DNA of 64,000 bases from JACRLV01 sp045863555 (GCA_045863555.1 BTUU01000002.1:186001-250000); one strand, 5' to 3'; positions 1 to 9,310 are shown, counted from the first letter of the stretch. Made by a program: numbers and translations. Notes: generated from the letters alone by a model not told the origin.

Positions 1-1
1 G

Positions 2-757
2 GCGACGATCTCCGTCGACGACCTCATCTCGGAGGTGCGTCGCGACCGCAGTCTTCGCTACGCGGACCCGCGCCCGCGCGTGCTCGTGACGTTCGACGAT
101 GGTTACGCCGACAACGTCCGCGTGGCCCTGCCGATCCTGCGGCGCTGCGCCGTCCCCGCGGTTGTCTTCGCCACGACCGGCGCGATCGCGACCGGCGAGT
201 CCTACTGGTGGGATTGGCTGATCCGCATATTCGCCGCCCGCGGCGACTCCCCGGAATCGACGCTCCGCGAGCACGCCCGGCTCAAGGCTATGGCCGCGTC
301 GGAGCGCGATGCGGAGTTGCGGCGAATGGCAAAGGCGTCGGGCGTCGACCGCGCGGCCGCCGAACAGGATCGGCCGATGACCTGGGACGAACTCCGCGCG
401 TGGGCGGCCGCGGGCTGTGAAGTCGGCGGTCACACGCGCACGCACCCGCGCCTGTCTTCGCTGAGCCGCATGGCCATCCGCGGCGAGATCGCCGGTTGCC
501 GGATGGATCTCCAGACCCGTCTCGGTGTGCCCGTGCGCGTATTCGCATACCCCTACGGCTCGGCGGACGCGTTCGACGCGCGCTGCGAGGACGCCGTGAA
601 AGACGCCGGCTACGCGTGCGCCTTCGCAAACATCCCGGGGCAGATCCGCTGGGCTCGCAGCGCGGCCGCTCTCCCGCGCTGCCTCGTTCGCGATTGGGAA
701 ATCGGGGAATTCGCCGCTCACGTCCGACGCTGGTGCGGCCTGGGAGTGGCGTCGTGA
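2..757 (+). CDS. Polysaccharide deacetylase, 5' end outside window
   Basis: The reading frame is open to the left edge, so the true start lies upstream and none is assigned. It matches the NodB-homology (CE4) deacetylases, which remove acyl groups from polysaccharides. Seen: the first metal/catalytic motif TFDDGYADN about 25 codons in, the zinc-site motif HTRTHPRLSSLS in the middle, and YPYG later. No membrane segment is visible in the part present. The stop overlaps the GTG of the next glycosyltransferase (GTGA, 754-757), so the two are probably co-translated in the exopolysaccharide operon. The exact substrate cannot be told. Confidence 0.85.
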   Translation, partial: ATISVDDLISEVRRDRSLRYADPRPRVLVTFDDGYADNVRVALPILRRCAVPAVVFATTGAIATGESYWWDWLIRIFAARGDSPESTLREHARLKAMAASERDAELRRMAKASGVDRAAAEQDRPMTWDELRAWAAAGCEVGGHTRTHPRLSSLSRMAIRGEIAGCRMDLQTRLGVPVRVFAYPYGSADAFDARCEDAVKDAGYACAFANIPGQIRWARSAAALPRCLVRDWEIGEFAAHVRRWCGLGVAS

Positions 758-2136
758 CGCCGCCCGATCGCCTCAACGTGCTGATGATCGCCGCACAGCA
801 GACCGGCGGCGGCGCGGGCCGCGCCGGCGAACGGCTCGCACAGGCGCTGCGCGAGCAGGGGCACTCGGCCGTGTCGTTCGTCCGCGACAACCTCGCCGAC
901 GATCCGCATTGCCGTCAGCCGTCCTTCTGGCGCACCCGGCCGCTCGCGAACTGGCTCGCGCAGCGCGGTTTTCCCGAAGTCGGCCACGTCGAGTCGCTGC
1001 TCTGGCCGTGCCATGCCGATTTCGCGGCCGCGGACGTCCTGCACCTGAACAACATCCACGGCGAGTTCCTGTCGCTGGCCGGGCTCCCGCTCTGGGGATG
1101 GGCCAAGCCGATCGTCTGGACGCTCCATGATTTCTGGGCGCTGACCGGAAACTGCGCCACGCCGCGCGGTTGCACGCGCTGGCGGCAAACCTGCGGATCG
1201 TGCCCGCTCACCGGTGTTTACCCGATGGCCGAGCGGGATCGAAGCTCGATCTACCGCCGCCTCAAGCCGCACCTGATCCGCGCTGCCCGGCCGCGCCTGG
1301 TCACGCCCTCGCGCTGGCTCGCCGAACGCGTCCGCGAGGTCACCGCGCTGCGGCACGTGCCCGTCCGCGTTATTCGATACCCGATTGACACCGACGCATT
1401 CACGCCCGTTGCGCTTCGCGAGCCGCTGCGGCGGCACTTCGGCCTCGCACCCGACCGGCCGACGATCGTGATGAGCGGCAACAGCTGGCTCGACCCCTTC
1501 AAGGGCCCCGCGGACGCCGTTCGATCGCTCCGCCGGTTGCGCGAGAGCACGGAAACGGCGCAACTTCTCGTCATCGGCACGGGCAGCGAGCGCCTCCTCG
1601 CCGCGACCGGCCTGTCCGGCATCGCGCTGCCGTTCCTGCGCGAGCGTTCCGCGCTCGCCGAGGCGTACGCGGCCGCCGATGTGTGCCTGTTTCCGTCGCG
1701 GGCCGAAAACTACCCGCTGACCGTCCTGGAGTCGCTCGCGTCCGGCACGCCCGTCGTGGCGTACGACGTCGGCGGCATTCCCGAGCAGATCGAGTCCGGC
1801 GTCACCGGCTTTGTCGCTTCCGACGGCGACGTTGACGCACTCGCCGCCGGATTGCGCAGGGCACTCGGATCGGAGCCCTGGCGCCGCGCGGCCGCGGCGG
1901 CCGGGCGGGCGTTCGTCGTGAGAACATCGGCCGTGGATGCTGTCCGCGGGCAGTACACAGACGAGTATCGCCGCGCGATCGCCGCGTGGCTTCGCCGCCG
2001 CGGCAAATCCACGCCGCGGACCGAGCCCGGCCACTGGTCGAAGCGCATCGCGCGAGCCCTCGGCTGGGAACCAGCTCACCGCCTCCGCCCAGCGAGGGAG
2101 CAGCCGGCCGTACCGGCCCGGAGACAGTCGGCATGA
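754..2136 (+). CDS. Glycosyltransferase family 4
   Basis: A 460-residue GT-B glycosyltransferase that would add a sugar from a nucleotide donor to a growing polysaccharide at the inner face of the membrane. The N-terminal half has the loop-rich start MIAAQQTGGGAGRAGERLA. The C-terminal donor domain shows GNSWLDPFKG and the E-x7-E region ENYPLTVLESLASGTP, typical of group 1/family 4 enzymes. I chose GTG 754 because it overlaps the previous stop by four bases. ATG 784 is possible but would trim the first beta strand. The downstream gene starts on this gene's stop (ATGA). Sugar and linkage are unknown. Confidence 0.85.
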   Translation: MTPPDRLNVLMIAAQQTGGGAGRAGERLAQALREQGHSAVSFVRDNLADDPHCRQPSFWRTRPLANWLAQRGFPEVGHVESLLWPCHADFAAADVLHLNNIHGEFLSLAGLPLWGWAKPIVWTLHDFWALTGNCATPRGCTRWRQTCGSCPLTGVYPMAERDRSSIYRRLKPHLIRAARPRLVTPSRWLAERVREVTALRHVPVRVIRYPIDTDAFTPVALREPLRRHFGLAPDRPTIVMSGNSWLDPFKGPADAVRSLRRLRESTETAQLLVIGTGSERLLAATGLSGIALPFLRERSALAEAYAAADVCLFPSRAENYPLTVLESLASGTPVVAYDVGGIPEQIESGVTGFVASDGDVDALAAGLRRALGSEPWRRAAAAAGRAFVVRTSAVDAVRGQYTDEYRRAIAAWLRRRGKSTPRTEPGHWSKRIARALGWEPAHRLRPAREQPAVPARRQSA

Positions 2137-3116
2137 CCGCGCTCCAGACGCACGCGACCATGCACGCCCGCCCGCCCGAAGCGGCCGGGCGAACCGGCAG
2201 CGATGTGCGCGTCATGCGAAACCCGACGATTCGCCGGCCCGCCGCCGAATCGCTGCCGCGCATCACGCTGATCACCGCCTGCCGCAATCACGCGGACTTC
2301 CTCGAGGCGGCGCTCGTGTCCGTGCTGGAACAGGGCTACCCGAATCTCGAGTACATCGTGATGGACGGCGGCAGCAGCGACGCCAGTCTCGACGTGATTC
2401 GGCGCTACGAACAGTATCTCACGCACTGGCAGTCCAGCCCGGACGGCGGGCCGTACCACGCGATTCACGCCGGGTTCGCCCGATCAACCGGCGAGATCAT
2501 GGGCTGGCTCAACGCGGATGACATGCTGCACCGCAACGCGCTCTGGAGCATCGCCGACGTTTTCTCACAGCTTCCCCAGGTCGAATGGATCACCGGGACG
2601 CCGATGCTCTACGACCCGCAGGGCCGCACGTACGTCCCGCGCTGCCGAAACCGCTGGTCGCGGACGCGGTTTCTTCGCGGCGATTACCAGTTCATCCAGC
2701 AGGAATCGACGTTCTGGCGGCGGAGTCTCTGGGAGCGGGCCGGCGCGCACCTCGACACGCGCTATCGCCTCGCCGCCGACATGGAACTGTGGATGCGTTT
2801 TTTCCGCCACGCGCCGCTTCACACCGCCGAGATTCTCGTCGGGGGATTCCGCAAGCGCGCGGAGTCGCTCAGCCGCGCGAACCTGGCCGACTACCTTGAC
2901 GAAGCCAGGCGCATCTTTGAGGCCGAGCCGCGCGACGCCCGGGATCGCGCCGCACTCGCACGGTTCGCAGCCCTCGACCGCTGGTGTCGCCGGCTGCCGA
3001 TCCTCCGCAAGAGCTGGCGCATCAAGCGCCGCTATCACCGGCTCCACGGCTTCCCCCCGCTCATCGCCTATGACGAATCAACCGGGCGCTATGCCTTCCG
3101 CGAGGAATCCGCATGA
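2133..3116 (+). CDS. Glycosyltransferase family 2
   Basis: A 327-residue GT-A type transferase. Seen: the nucleotide-binding start ITLITACRNHADFLEAAL, the acidic DGGSSDASLDVI strand, and WLNADDML where the metal-binding DxD normally sits. The first 45 residues are a poorly conserved leader. The start is ATG 2133, which overlaps the previous stop (ATGA); an upstream in-frame start would run deep into the neighbour. It belongs to the same tightly overlapping run of polysaccharide genes, so it probably adds one residue of the repeat unit. No membrane segments are visible. Donor and acceptor cannot be predicted. Confidence 0.85.
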   Translation: MTALQTHATMHARPPEAAGRTGSDVRVMRNPTIRRPAAESLPRITLITACRNHADFLEAALVSVLEQGYPNLEYIVMDGGSSDASLDVIRRYEQYLTHWQSSPDGGPYHAIHAGFARSTGEIMGWLNADDMLHRNALWSIADVFSQLPQVEWITGTPMLYDPQGRTYVPRCRNRWSRTRFLRGDYQFIQQESTFWRRSLWERAGAHLDTRYRLAADMELWMRFFRHAPLHTAEILVGGFRKRAESLSRANLADYLDEARRIFEAEPRDARDRAALARFAALDRWCRRLPILRKSWRIKRRYHRLHGFPPLIAYDESTGRYAFREESA

Positions 3117-4087
3117 CCCCGCGCGTCTCCGTCGTCATCCCGACGTACAATCGGCCCCACCTCCTGCCCCGCGCGGTGGAAGCGGCGCTGGGCCAGACCG
3201 TCGCCGCCGATTGTGAGATCCTGGTGGTCGACGACGGCGGCGAGGTCGATCTTCACCCGCTCCTCGCGCCGCACGCCGGCCGCGTCCGGCTCATCCGCCG
3301 CGAAAACGGCGGTCTCGCGGCCGCGCGCAATACGGGGATCGCCGCCGCCCGGGGCGAATTCATCGCCCTGCTGGATGATGACGACGCCTGGCTTCCGGAA
3401 AAAATCGAGCGGCAGCTCGCAGCGATGGATCGGCACCGCGCGGCCGTCCTCTGCACGACGCGCACCGACAACGTCGCGCCCGACGGCACGCGGACCGCCC
3501 GCCGGCTCCCGCCGATCGCGTTCGACCAGCCTGTCGATTGTCTGCCGACGCTGCTGGAGTGGAATTTCGTCCCGCCCTCGTCGGTCCTCCTTCGCCGCAG
3601 CTCGCTCGCGCGAACCGGCGGGTTTGCCGCGCACCTGCGCCAGGCGGAGGATTACGACCTCTGGACCCGACTGGCCGCGCAGGGCCCGTTCGTGTGCCTC
3701 GCCGAACCGCTGACGCTCTACGCCGTCGCGACGCCCGGTTCGCTCTCCGGGAATTCGCTGCGGCAGATGCAGTATGAACAGCTCGCACGCCGCCGCATGC
3801 GCCGCCTGGTCGGCCCGCGCCCCGACGCCCGCGCCGCCTGGCGACGCGGCTGGCTCCGCTGCCAGACCGATCTGCGCGACGCCGCGTTCTCATCCGGCCG
3901 ATATGGTCTGGCCTTCGCCGCGGCGGTTCGAGCGGCCGCCTGTGATCCGGTGGGGCGGGCGCCGTGGGAGTGGCGGAGAATGGCGGAGTCGCTGGGTGCG
4001 GCGCTGCATCTGATCAGGCGACCGGGCGCAGCGCAGCCCGCGCCGGTTCCGCCCGCCGCCGCTCATCGAAATGCTTCGTCACGCTGA
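3113..4087 (+). CDS. Glycosyltransferase family 2
   Basis: A 324-residue family 2 transferase beginning with the classic SVVIPTYNRPHLLPRAVEA strand-helix, followed by VVDDGG and the metal-binding LDDDDAWLPEKI. A later QAEDYDLWTRLA segment is the usual catalytic-base region. It starts on the stop of the preceding gene (ATGA at 3113), so the run from the left edge is one operon. Its last 74 bases overlap the 3' end of a convergent gene on the other strand (stop at 4014), leaving no room for a terminator between the two operons. Specificity is unknown. Confidence 0.87.
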   Translation: MTPRVSVVIPTYNRPHLLPRAVEAALGQTVAADCEILVVDDGGEVDLHPLLAPHAGRVRLIRRENGGLAAARNTGIAAARGEFIALLDDDDAWLPEKIERQLAAMDRHRAAVLCTTRTDNVAPDGTRTARRLPPIAFDQPVDCLPTLLEWNFVPPSSVLLRRSSLARTGGFAAHLRQAEDYDLWTRLAAQGPFVCLAEPLTLYAVATPGSLSGNSLRQMQYEQLARRRMRRLVGPRPDARAAWRRGWLRCQTDLRDAAFSSGRYGLAFAAAVRAAACDPVGRAPWEWRRMAESLGAALHLIRRPGAAQPAPVPPAAAHRNASSR

Positions 4088-4946
4088 AGCGTTCGAGCCG
4101 CACTTCATCGTTATCCGAGAGAAGCGTGCAGAGCGGCGCTTGGCCCGCAAACGATGCCCACTTGCTGAACGTGCTCGGCGGACCGACGATCGCGTCGCAA
4201 GCGGCGAGCGCGTGCAGGTCGACGACGGCGTTCCCGGGGGCGAAATCGACCCGCAGGCCGTCAAACGCCGCCATCGGCTGCGGCGCGTTCGACGTGACGA
4301 GGAAGCCGACGCGTCGCCGTGGATGCAGATCGCGCAGGCTGCGCATCCACGCCGCGTAGCGCTCGATGTCGAAGAAGAACCGCCCGTCCTGGAAGGTGCG
4401 ATAGTCGCCGTGGCGGACGTGCACGCCGATGACGATGTCCGCATCGCGCCGCAGCCGCGCGACCGCCGCCCGCGCCTGCGTCAGGTGCGGGCTGATCGGC
4501 CGAAGGTAGTCGCGGATCGCATCGGCGTGGCGCTCAAAGCTCGCCCGGGCCCGGAATTGCCAGCCTTTCAGCAGCAGCACGCCGGGACGCCGGGCCAGGT
4601 CGAGAAACGCGCCACTGTCGAGATCGCACTCGCCGAACCAGCCGATATCCAGCACGCGCAGCCGCGGAATCCCGCCGATGCGCCGCTCGACGCGCCGCAG
4701 CCAGCGCACACTCCGCGTGGTCGCCGCGTGAATCCGTTGCGCAACCGCGTTCGATACCCACGAGGGCGCTGCGGGAACGGGGTATCGCGCGAGCGGGTCA
4801 AACCGGGTCGATTCGAAATCCGGCGCGTAACGTGCAAACGCGGGATCGGCGATCGCGAGGCCGTGCTCGCGGGCGGCGGCGATCAGGTTTGCCAGCACGA
4901 TCAGCCGGTTGCCGAGCTGCCCATATTCGCCCGTGACGATGACCAT
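4014..4946 (-). CDS. Fucosyltransferase-like glycosyltransferase (GT11-like)
   Basis: A 310-residue protein resembling alpha-1,2-fucosyltransferases and related LPS/EPS transferases. Seen: the N-terminal glycine-rich GEYGQLGNRLIVLANLIAA, then GVHVRHGDYRTF, which corresponds to the H-x-R-R-G-D-Y GDP-fucose-binding motif of GT11. The second arginine is replaced by histidine. It is the last gene of a minus-strand run (ATPase, permease, glycosyltransferase, methyltransferase, this gene), ten bases after the methyltransferase stop. Family-level assignment is fairly safe; fucose as donor is an inference from the motif only. Confidence 0.7.
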   Translation of the reverse strand: MVIVTGEYGQLGNRLIVLANLIAAAREHGLAIADPAFARYAPDFESTRFDPLARYPVPAAPSWVSNAVAQRIHAATTRSVRWLRRVERRIGGIPRLRVLDIGWFGECDLDSGAFLDLARRPGVLLLKGWQFRARASFERHADAIRDYLRPISPHLTQARAAVARLRRDADIVIGVHVRHGDYRTFQDGRFFFDIERYAAWMRSLRDLHPRRRVGFLVTSNAPQPMAAFDGLRVDFAPGNAVVDLHALAACDAIVGPPSTFSKWASFAGQAPLCTLLSDNDEVRLERFSVTKHFDERRRAEPARAALRPVA

Positions 4947-4956
4947 GGCCGCGATG

Positions 4957-5754
4957 TCACTCCCCGGCCGCAGGCTTGTGTGCTTCCACGTGGTAGCCCA
5001 CCGTGAATTCCTCGATGAGCTGCTCGGCGTCGAGCCTCTCCAGCCAGCGGGGCAGAAGCGTTCGAAATCCGACGCGAAGCAGCCAGTAGAGCGGGTGAAG
5101 CCGCGAATAACCGCGCTGTTTCTGGATCAGTACCGCCGCGCGGCGCAATTCCTGGTGCAGGTGGCGGTAGAAGCCGCCGTTCGGCGTGATGGCGTCGATC
5201 ACGAGGCCGAATTCGCCGAGAAACCGCCGGTAGAAGTGGGGCGTGTACCCACCGTAGTAATGATGCGGCTGCTGGTGGAGACCGCTGCCCAGCGGCGCGG
5301 TGAGCAGCAGCCGACCGCCGGGTCGAAGCAGCCGCGCCATCTCCCGCAGCGCCGCGATCGGCTCCGGGACATGCTCCAGAACCTCCGTGCAGAGAATTGC
5401 GTCGAAACTCGCGTCGGCAGCGGGAATCGCCGTGATGTCGCTCACGTAGTCGATCTTCCCATACGTCCATCGGTCGCGCATCGGACCCTCGCCCGTGCCT
5501 TCGTACTGGCAGAAGTCGTGCGAGAAGTAGCGGCAGTGCGCAAAGAGCGACCGGTAGGGGCACGCGCCGGCGCCGACGTCGAGCACGCGACTGCCCGCGG
5601 GAATCGTCGCCGCCATCCGCGCCACCCACGCATCGCGATTCCGTTGATTGAAATCGAGCGAGTGGACCGGCGCTCGGGCGGGAGAGTTCGGAGCGCGCCG
5701 CGTCGGCTCGGCCGGGGACGGCGTCACTGTCTCAATCGCGCTTTCAAGCACCAT
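4957..5754 (-). CDS. Class I SAM-dependent methyltransferase
   Basis: A 265-residue methyltransferase of the Methyltransf_11 type. Motif I is VLDVGAGACPYRSLF. The post-I and catalytic region reads DAILCTEVLEHVPEP, followed by RLLRPGGRLLLTAP. In this setting it most likely methylates a sugar or the end of a polysaccharide, a common chain-terminating step for ABC-exported polymers; that role is inferred from the adjacent ABC-2 permease. The start ATG 5754 overlaps the end of the upstream glycosyltransferase by 11 bases. A much longer upstream reading exists but is arginine/proline-rich shadow sequence. Confidence 0.82.
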   Translation of the reverse strand: MVLESAIETVTPSPAEPTRRAPNSPARAPVHSLDFNQRNRDAWVARMAATIPAGSRVLDVGAGACPYRSLFAHCRYFSHDFCQYEGTGEGPMRDRWTYGKIDYVSDITAIPAADASFDAILCTEVLEHVPEPIAALREMARLLRPGGRLLLTAPLGSGLHQQPHHYYGGYTPHFYRRFLGEFGLVIDAITPNGGFYRHLHQELRRAAVLIQKQRGYSRLHPLYWLLRVGFRTLLPRWLERLDAEQLIEEFTVGYHVEAHKPAAGE

Positions 5755-7000
5755 GGACCGCCTCCAGCTCCGGTCGCTCGCGCTTCCGTTGGGCCCGGCG
5801 CGCCGGCCGCGCAAATTCGCCGATGAGCCGGGCCAGCGGTTCCCAGTCGATCGAATCGCCGATGGCCGCCGCCTCGGCCGAGAGTTGTGCGTACCGTCGC
5901 GGATCGCCCGCGATCGTCTCGATCGCCTCGGCCAGCGATGCCGCCCGCGAACGTTCGTAGGTAACGCCACCGCCGCGGCCGATGAGTTCGGTGATGCCCG
6001 CGTGCACCCGCGGCGGATCATGGCGCGGAGCGATGACCGGCCGCCCGGCCGCGAGCGCCTCCAGCAGCACGTTCGGATACGTGTCGTAGTGACTGGTGGA
6101 GAGCGCGGCGTCGCAGGCCGCGATCAGCCAGGCCATCTCTGATTGCGGACCGGGAAGCACCACGCGCGCCCCGACGGCGCGGCGCGCCGCGTCCGAAAGC
6201 AACCGCTGCTGCTGCGGGCCGTCGCCCGCCAGCACGAGCCGTACGTGCGGGGGGCAGCTCGCGAGCGCCTCGATCGCCAGCTCGAACCCCTTGTTCCGGT
6301 CGAATACGCCGGCCGCGAGCAGGGCGAAATCCGACGGCCCGAAACCCAGCCGGCGTCGGGCGGCCGCGCGATCGACGGTCGACAGCGCCGGAGCGTGACA
6401 TCCGAATGGTGCGACGCGGATTCGCTGCGTGGCCGAAGGGGAGAATTTCGCGATCTCGTCCCGCGCGAGCTGCGTAGGAGCGATCGTCACCGTGGCAGCC
6501 AGCAGCGCCCGGCGTTCGATCCAGGCGATCGCAGCGCGGTGCAGCCGCCGCGAGAACCCGCCTTCGCCCGCGTGGACGTGCGGCAGGCAGTTTGTCAGGA
6601 GGCACGGAAAGAGATAGCCGACGGGCAGTTCGGGCCAGGCCGCACGCGCCGCCAGAACCCAGAAGGGTGAAACCGCGAGAAACCCGGCGCTTGGCCGCGG
6701 CTGGGTCCGAAGCCAGTCGGCAAGCTGCCGGGCGACCGTGAGGCTCCGGAGCATCCAGAGTCGGCCGCCGGTTCGCAGCGGTGCTTCGTCGGGCGACGCG
6801 GCTGGTCCGGTCGCATCCGCTCCGCCGCTGGCTCTTTTTCGGCGTACGCCGACGAGCCGTGCCCGCAGCCCCCGCACGGCGCTCGCGGTGACCGCGCCCT
6901 GCGCCAGGCGCAGGCCGCCGCCCCAGTCGCGCAGCCCGCAATAGCAGGCGACGTAGAGGTCGGCCGTGCTCGCCATTCGTCGCGGCTGCCGCAGCGTCAT
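5744..7000 (-). CDS. Glycosyltransferase family 4
   Basis: A 418-residue GT-B enzyme. The donor-binding half contains AAGVFDRNKGFELAIEAL, VRLVLAGDGPQQQRLL and the conserved acidic stretch DTYPNVLLEALAAGRPVIA, which places it with glycosyltransferase group 1. The start ATG 7000 overlaps the stop of the ABC-2 permease by four bases (ATGA), so the two are translationally coupled. Part of the minus-strand polysaccharide operon. The donor sugar is not predictable. Translation upstream of this start overlaps the permease and is not protein-like. Confidence 0.83.
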   Translation of the reverse strand: MTLRQPRRMASTADLYVACYCGLRDWGGGLRLAQGAVTASAVRGLRARLVGVRRKRASGGADATGPAASPDEAPLRTGGRLWMLRSLTVARQLADWLRTQPRPSAGFLAVSPFWVLAARAAWPELPVGYLFPCLLTNCLPHVHAGEGGFSRRLHRAAIAWIERRALLAATVTIAPTQLARDEIAKFSPSATQRIRVAPFGCHAPALSTVDRAAARRRLGFGPSDFALLAAGVFDRNKGFELAIEALASCPPHVRLVLAGDGPQQQRLLSDAARRAVGARVVLPGPQSEMAWLIAACDAALSTSHYDTYPNVLLEALAAGRPVIAPRHDPPRVHAGITELIGRGGGVTYERSRAASLAEAIETIAGDPRRYAQLSAEAAAIGDSIDWEPLARLIGEFARPARRAQRKRERPELEAVHGA

Positions 7001-7818
7001 GCGATATCCGCCAATCCCCGCTCGCCGGCGTGAAATACCGGCAATCCGACGCAGATCGCCGCCGCCGCGCCGATGCAGGCGCTCGCGACGGCCGCCGGGT
7101 CCAGCGGATAGTCGGGCAGAAGCGACCAGCGCATCCCTTCCACCACGCCGGTCAGCGGATTCAGCAGGAGCAGCCAGCGCCAGCTCTCGGGCACCGCATG
7201 CAGGGGGAACGCGACGGGCGTCAGGAACATCCAGAGCTGCGTCACAAGCGGCAGCGCGTGCGTCACATCGCGAAATCGGACGTTGATGACCGCCAGCGCC
7301 ACGCCGACGCCGACGCCGCATGCCGCCGCGAGCGCAACCCAGAGCGGCAGCAGCAGCAGCGCCGGCCCGGGGCTGCTCCCGTGGAGCAGGGCGATCGGCA
7401 CGAATGCGGCCAGGGCGAACAGAAGATCAACCAGCGCCACGACAGCGGCCGAGACGGGCAGCAGAATCCGCGGAAAGTACGCCTTCCCCAACATGCCCGC
7501 GTTCGCGACGAGGCTCACGCTCGACGACCGGAGGATTCGCGCGAAAAACGTCCAGGCCAGCGCTCCGGAATAGCAGAAGAGCGTATATGGGTAACGTGCG
7601 TCGAGCCGCGCGACGCCGTGAAACAGAAGCGTCAGAATGCACGCCGTCGCCAGCGGCTCGATGATCGCCCACGCCGCACCGATCGCCGTCTGTCGATAGC
7701 GCACGCGGAAATCGCGCCACGCCAGCAGCAGCAGCAGCTCGCGCGCCTGCCAGAGTTCCGCCGGGTTCCGCAGGCTCCGCGTACGCCCTGGCTCGATGAT
7801 GGTCCGCATCTGGCTCAC
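6997..7818 (-). CDS. ABC-2 type polysaccharide export permease
   Basis: A 273-residue integral membrane protein of the Wzm/KpsM/TagG family, which moves a lipid-linked polysaccharide across the inner membrane with a partner ATPase. Six hydrophobic segments can be seen, including GAAWAIIEPLATACILTLLF, PVSAAVVALVDLLFALAAF and LLLLPLWVALAAACGVGVGV, and the family start ELLLLLAWRDFRVRYRQT. I chose GTG 7818, which overlaps the stop of the upstream ATPase gene (GTGA); ATG 7809 is the alternative. No ABC ATPase partner (Wzt type) is encoded in the window, so it must lie elsewhere or be missing. Confidence 0.83.
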   Translation of the reverse strand: MSQMRTIIEPGRTRSLRNPAELWQARELLLLLAWRDFRVRYRQTAIGAAWAIIEPLATACILTLLFHGVARLDARYPYTLFCYSGALAWTFFARILRSSSVSLVANAGMLGKAYFPRILLPVSAAVVALVDLLFALAAFVPIALLHGSSPGPALLLLPLWVALAAACGVGVGVALAVINVRFRDVTHALPLVTQLWMFLTPVAFPLHAVPESWRWLLLLNPLTGVVEGMRWSLLPDYPLDPAAVASACIGAAAAICVGLPVFHAGERGLADIA

Positions 7819-9131
7819 GCGACGTCCAGCTCCTGCTTCGCCCCGCCCGGCGCGACGGCGCGCTCGGGGAGCGGCTCGTCGAATTCGATCCCGATTTCGA
7901 AGAGCTGCGAGCTGAGCCCCAGCGCCCGCGTTCGCGCCACCCGCGCCGGCCGGGCGATCGGCCGACCCGCGTGGTCGAGCATCCACAGGCAGCAGACATC
8001 TCCTTCGCGGAGCCGGCGCTCCGCGAGCACGGCCGCCCCCTCGCGACTGAGGCTCGTCGGAAATCCGAATTCGAGGCTTCGCTCGCCCGGATTCGACGGC
8101 GTTTCGATGATCGCCGTCGCCTGTACCGGGCGAACGCGGCTCGATCGCCGGTGCTCACGTGCCGGCGGCTCGTCCTGGGCGATCAGTCGGCGTCGCACGG
8201 CCGCAATCGTCGAATGCGGGTTGCGGAGCGAGGCGATTCGCCGCCGGATGGACTGAATCGGGCCATGAATGACTTCGCCGGCGGCCTCGTGAACCGTCGT
8301 TTTCACACTCAGCGACTGCGGCTCGCGCTCGACAACGATGTCGGCGGGGGGGCGGCTGTCCGGCTCGGGCGACGGATGTCGAAGCGCCGCCGCCGCGCGC
8401 TCGACGTGTCCGATGAGGACGCGCGGCGAATCGTCGCTGTACGCCTCCAGCAGGGAGTTTGTGCAGAGCAGGTTGATCCTGGCCGGGACGCCGCCGCTCA
8501 GCACGGCGATCCGCCGAATCGCGAGGTCGGAAAACAGGCTTCGATCCGCCGCTCCCGCCTTCGAGAGCCGCGCCGCGAGGTATCCGCTGACGTCGCCCGG
8601 CGCGAGCGAACCGAATTCCACCCGGCGCAGACAGCGGCGCTCAAGCCGGCGCAGCACGTGCAGGTCGATCTCCGTCGCCCGCTCCGTTTCGACGAGCACA
8701 ACCAGTGCACAGCGCCCGCCGCCATGCTCCAGCCGCTCGAGTGCGTGAAACAGCTCGTTCCATGCCGGGACCGATAGATCTGCGGCGTTGTCCACGATGA
8801 CCAGCGAACCTTCGCCGTGCAGTTCGTCCAACAGGGGACCTCGATGGCGCCGATTACCCTGCACGACCTCTGCGCAAAGTCGCGCCTCCGCCGGCGCGAA
8901 GCCGTCGAGCCACAGGGACCGCCGCCCGACCGCCGCCGCCCGCGCGAGGATCGTCTTGCCGCAGCCGGCCGGCGCTGCGACCAGGCAACCGTTGCGCCCG
9001 TCGCGCACGATAAAGCGCAGGGTGGCCCAGGCTTCCTCGCCGGCAGGGCCGACGCTGAGAAACGCCGGATCGGGAGGCGCTTCGAATGGCGCGGCCGCGA
9101 GTCCGAAATGGCGCAGAATTTCCGCGAACAT
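7815..9131 (-). CDS. ExeA/PEP-CTERM-locus ATPase with C-terminal PilZ-like domain
   Basis: A 438-residue protein. Residues 1-250 form an AAA+ ATPase like the general-secretion ATPase ExeA/GspA and its PEP-CTERM-locus relatives: start MFAEILRHFGLAAAPFE, Walker A APAGCGKT near residue 53, Walker B SLVIVDNA, and sensor-like GGVPARINLLCTNSLLEA. A disordered stretch follows. The last 113 residues look like a PilZ domain: RRSSR plus a SLSREG box where most PilZ proteins have (D/N)xSxxG. I chose ATG 9131 because family members begin with this segment; ATG 9179 would add 16 residues. First gene of the minus-strand operon and divergent from the export gene. Cyclic-di-GMP binding is an inference and is weakened by the Ser in place of Asp/Asn. 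Confidence 0.75.
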   Translation of the reverse strand: MFAEILRHFGLAAAPFEAPPDPAFLSVGPAGEEAWATLRFIVRDGRNGCLVAAPAGCGKTILARAAAVGRRSLWLDGFAPAEARLCAEVVQGNRRHRGPLLDELHGEGSLVIVDNAADLSVPAWNELFHALERLEHGGGRCALVVLVETERATEIDLHVLRRLERRCLRRVEFGSLAPGDVSGYLAARLSKAGAADRSLFSDLAIRRIAVLSGGVPARINLLCTNSLLEAYSDDSPRVLIGHVERAAAALRHPSPEPDSRPPADIVVEREPQSLSVKTTVHEAAGEVIHGPIQSIRRRIASLRNPHSTIAAVRRRLIAQDEPPAREHRRSSRVRPVQATAIIETPSNPGERSLEFGFPTSLSREGAAVLAERRLREGDVCCLWMLDHAGRPIARPARVARTRALGLSSQLFEIGIEFDEPLPERAVAPGGAKQELDVA

Positions 9132-9310
9132 GGGTCCTCGTGCCTCCGTGAACACTGGGTGCATCGGCCGGTCGGCCAACGCCCTAAAACAACTGCGAGC
9201 GAAATTCAGTCCGCGAATAATTCTGCTGGACGACCCCCAGGCCGGGACCGATAGAACCTCAGGTCTATACGACCAACCCTGGAGCTGGCGGCCATGGAGG
9301 GCCTTGCCGT

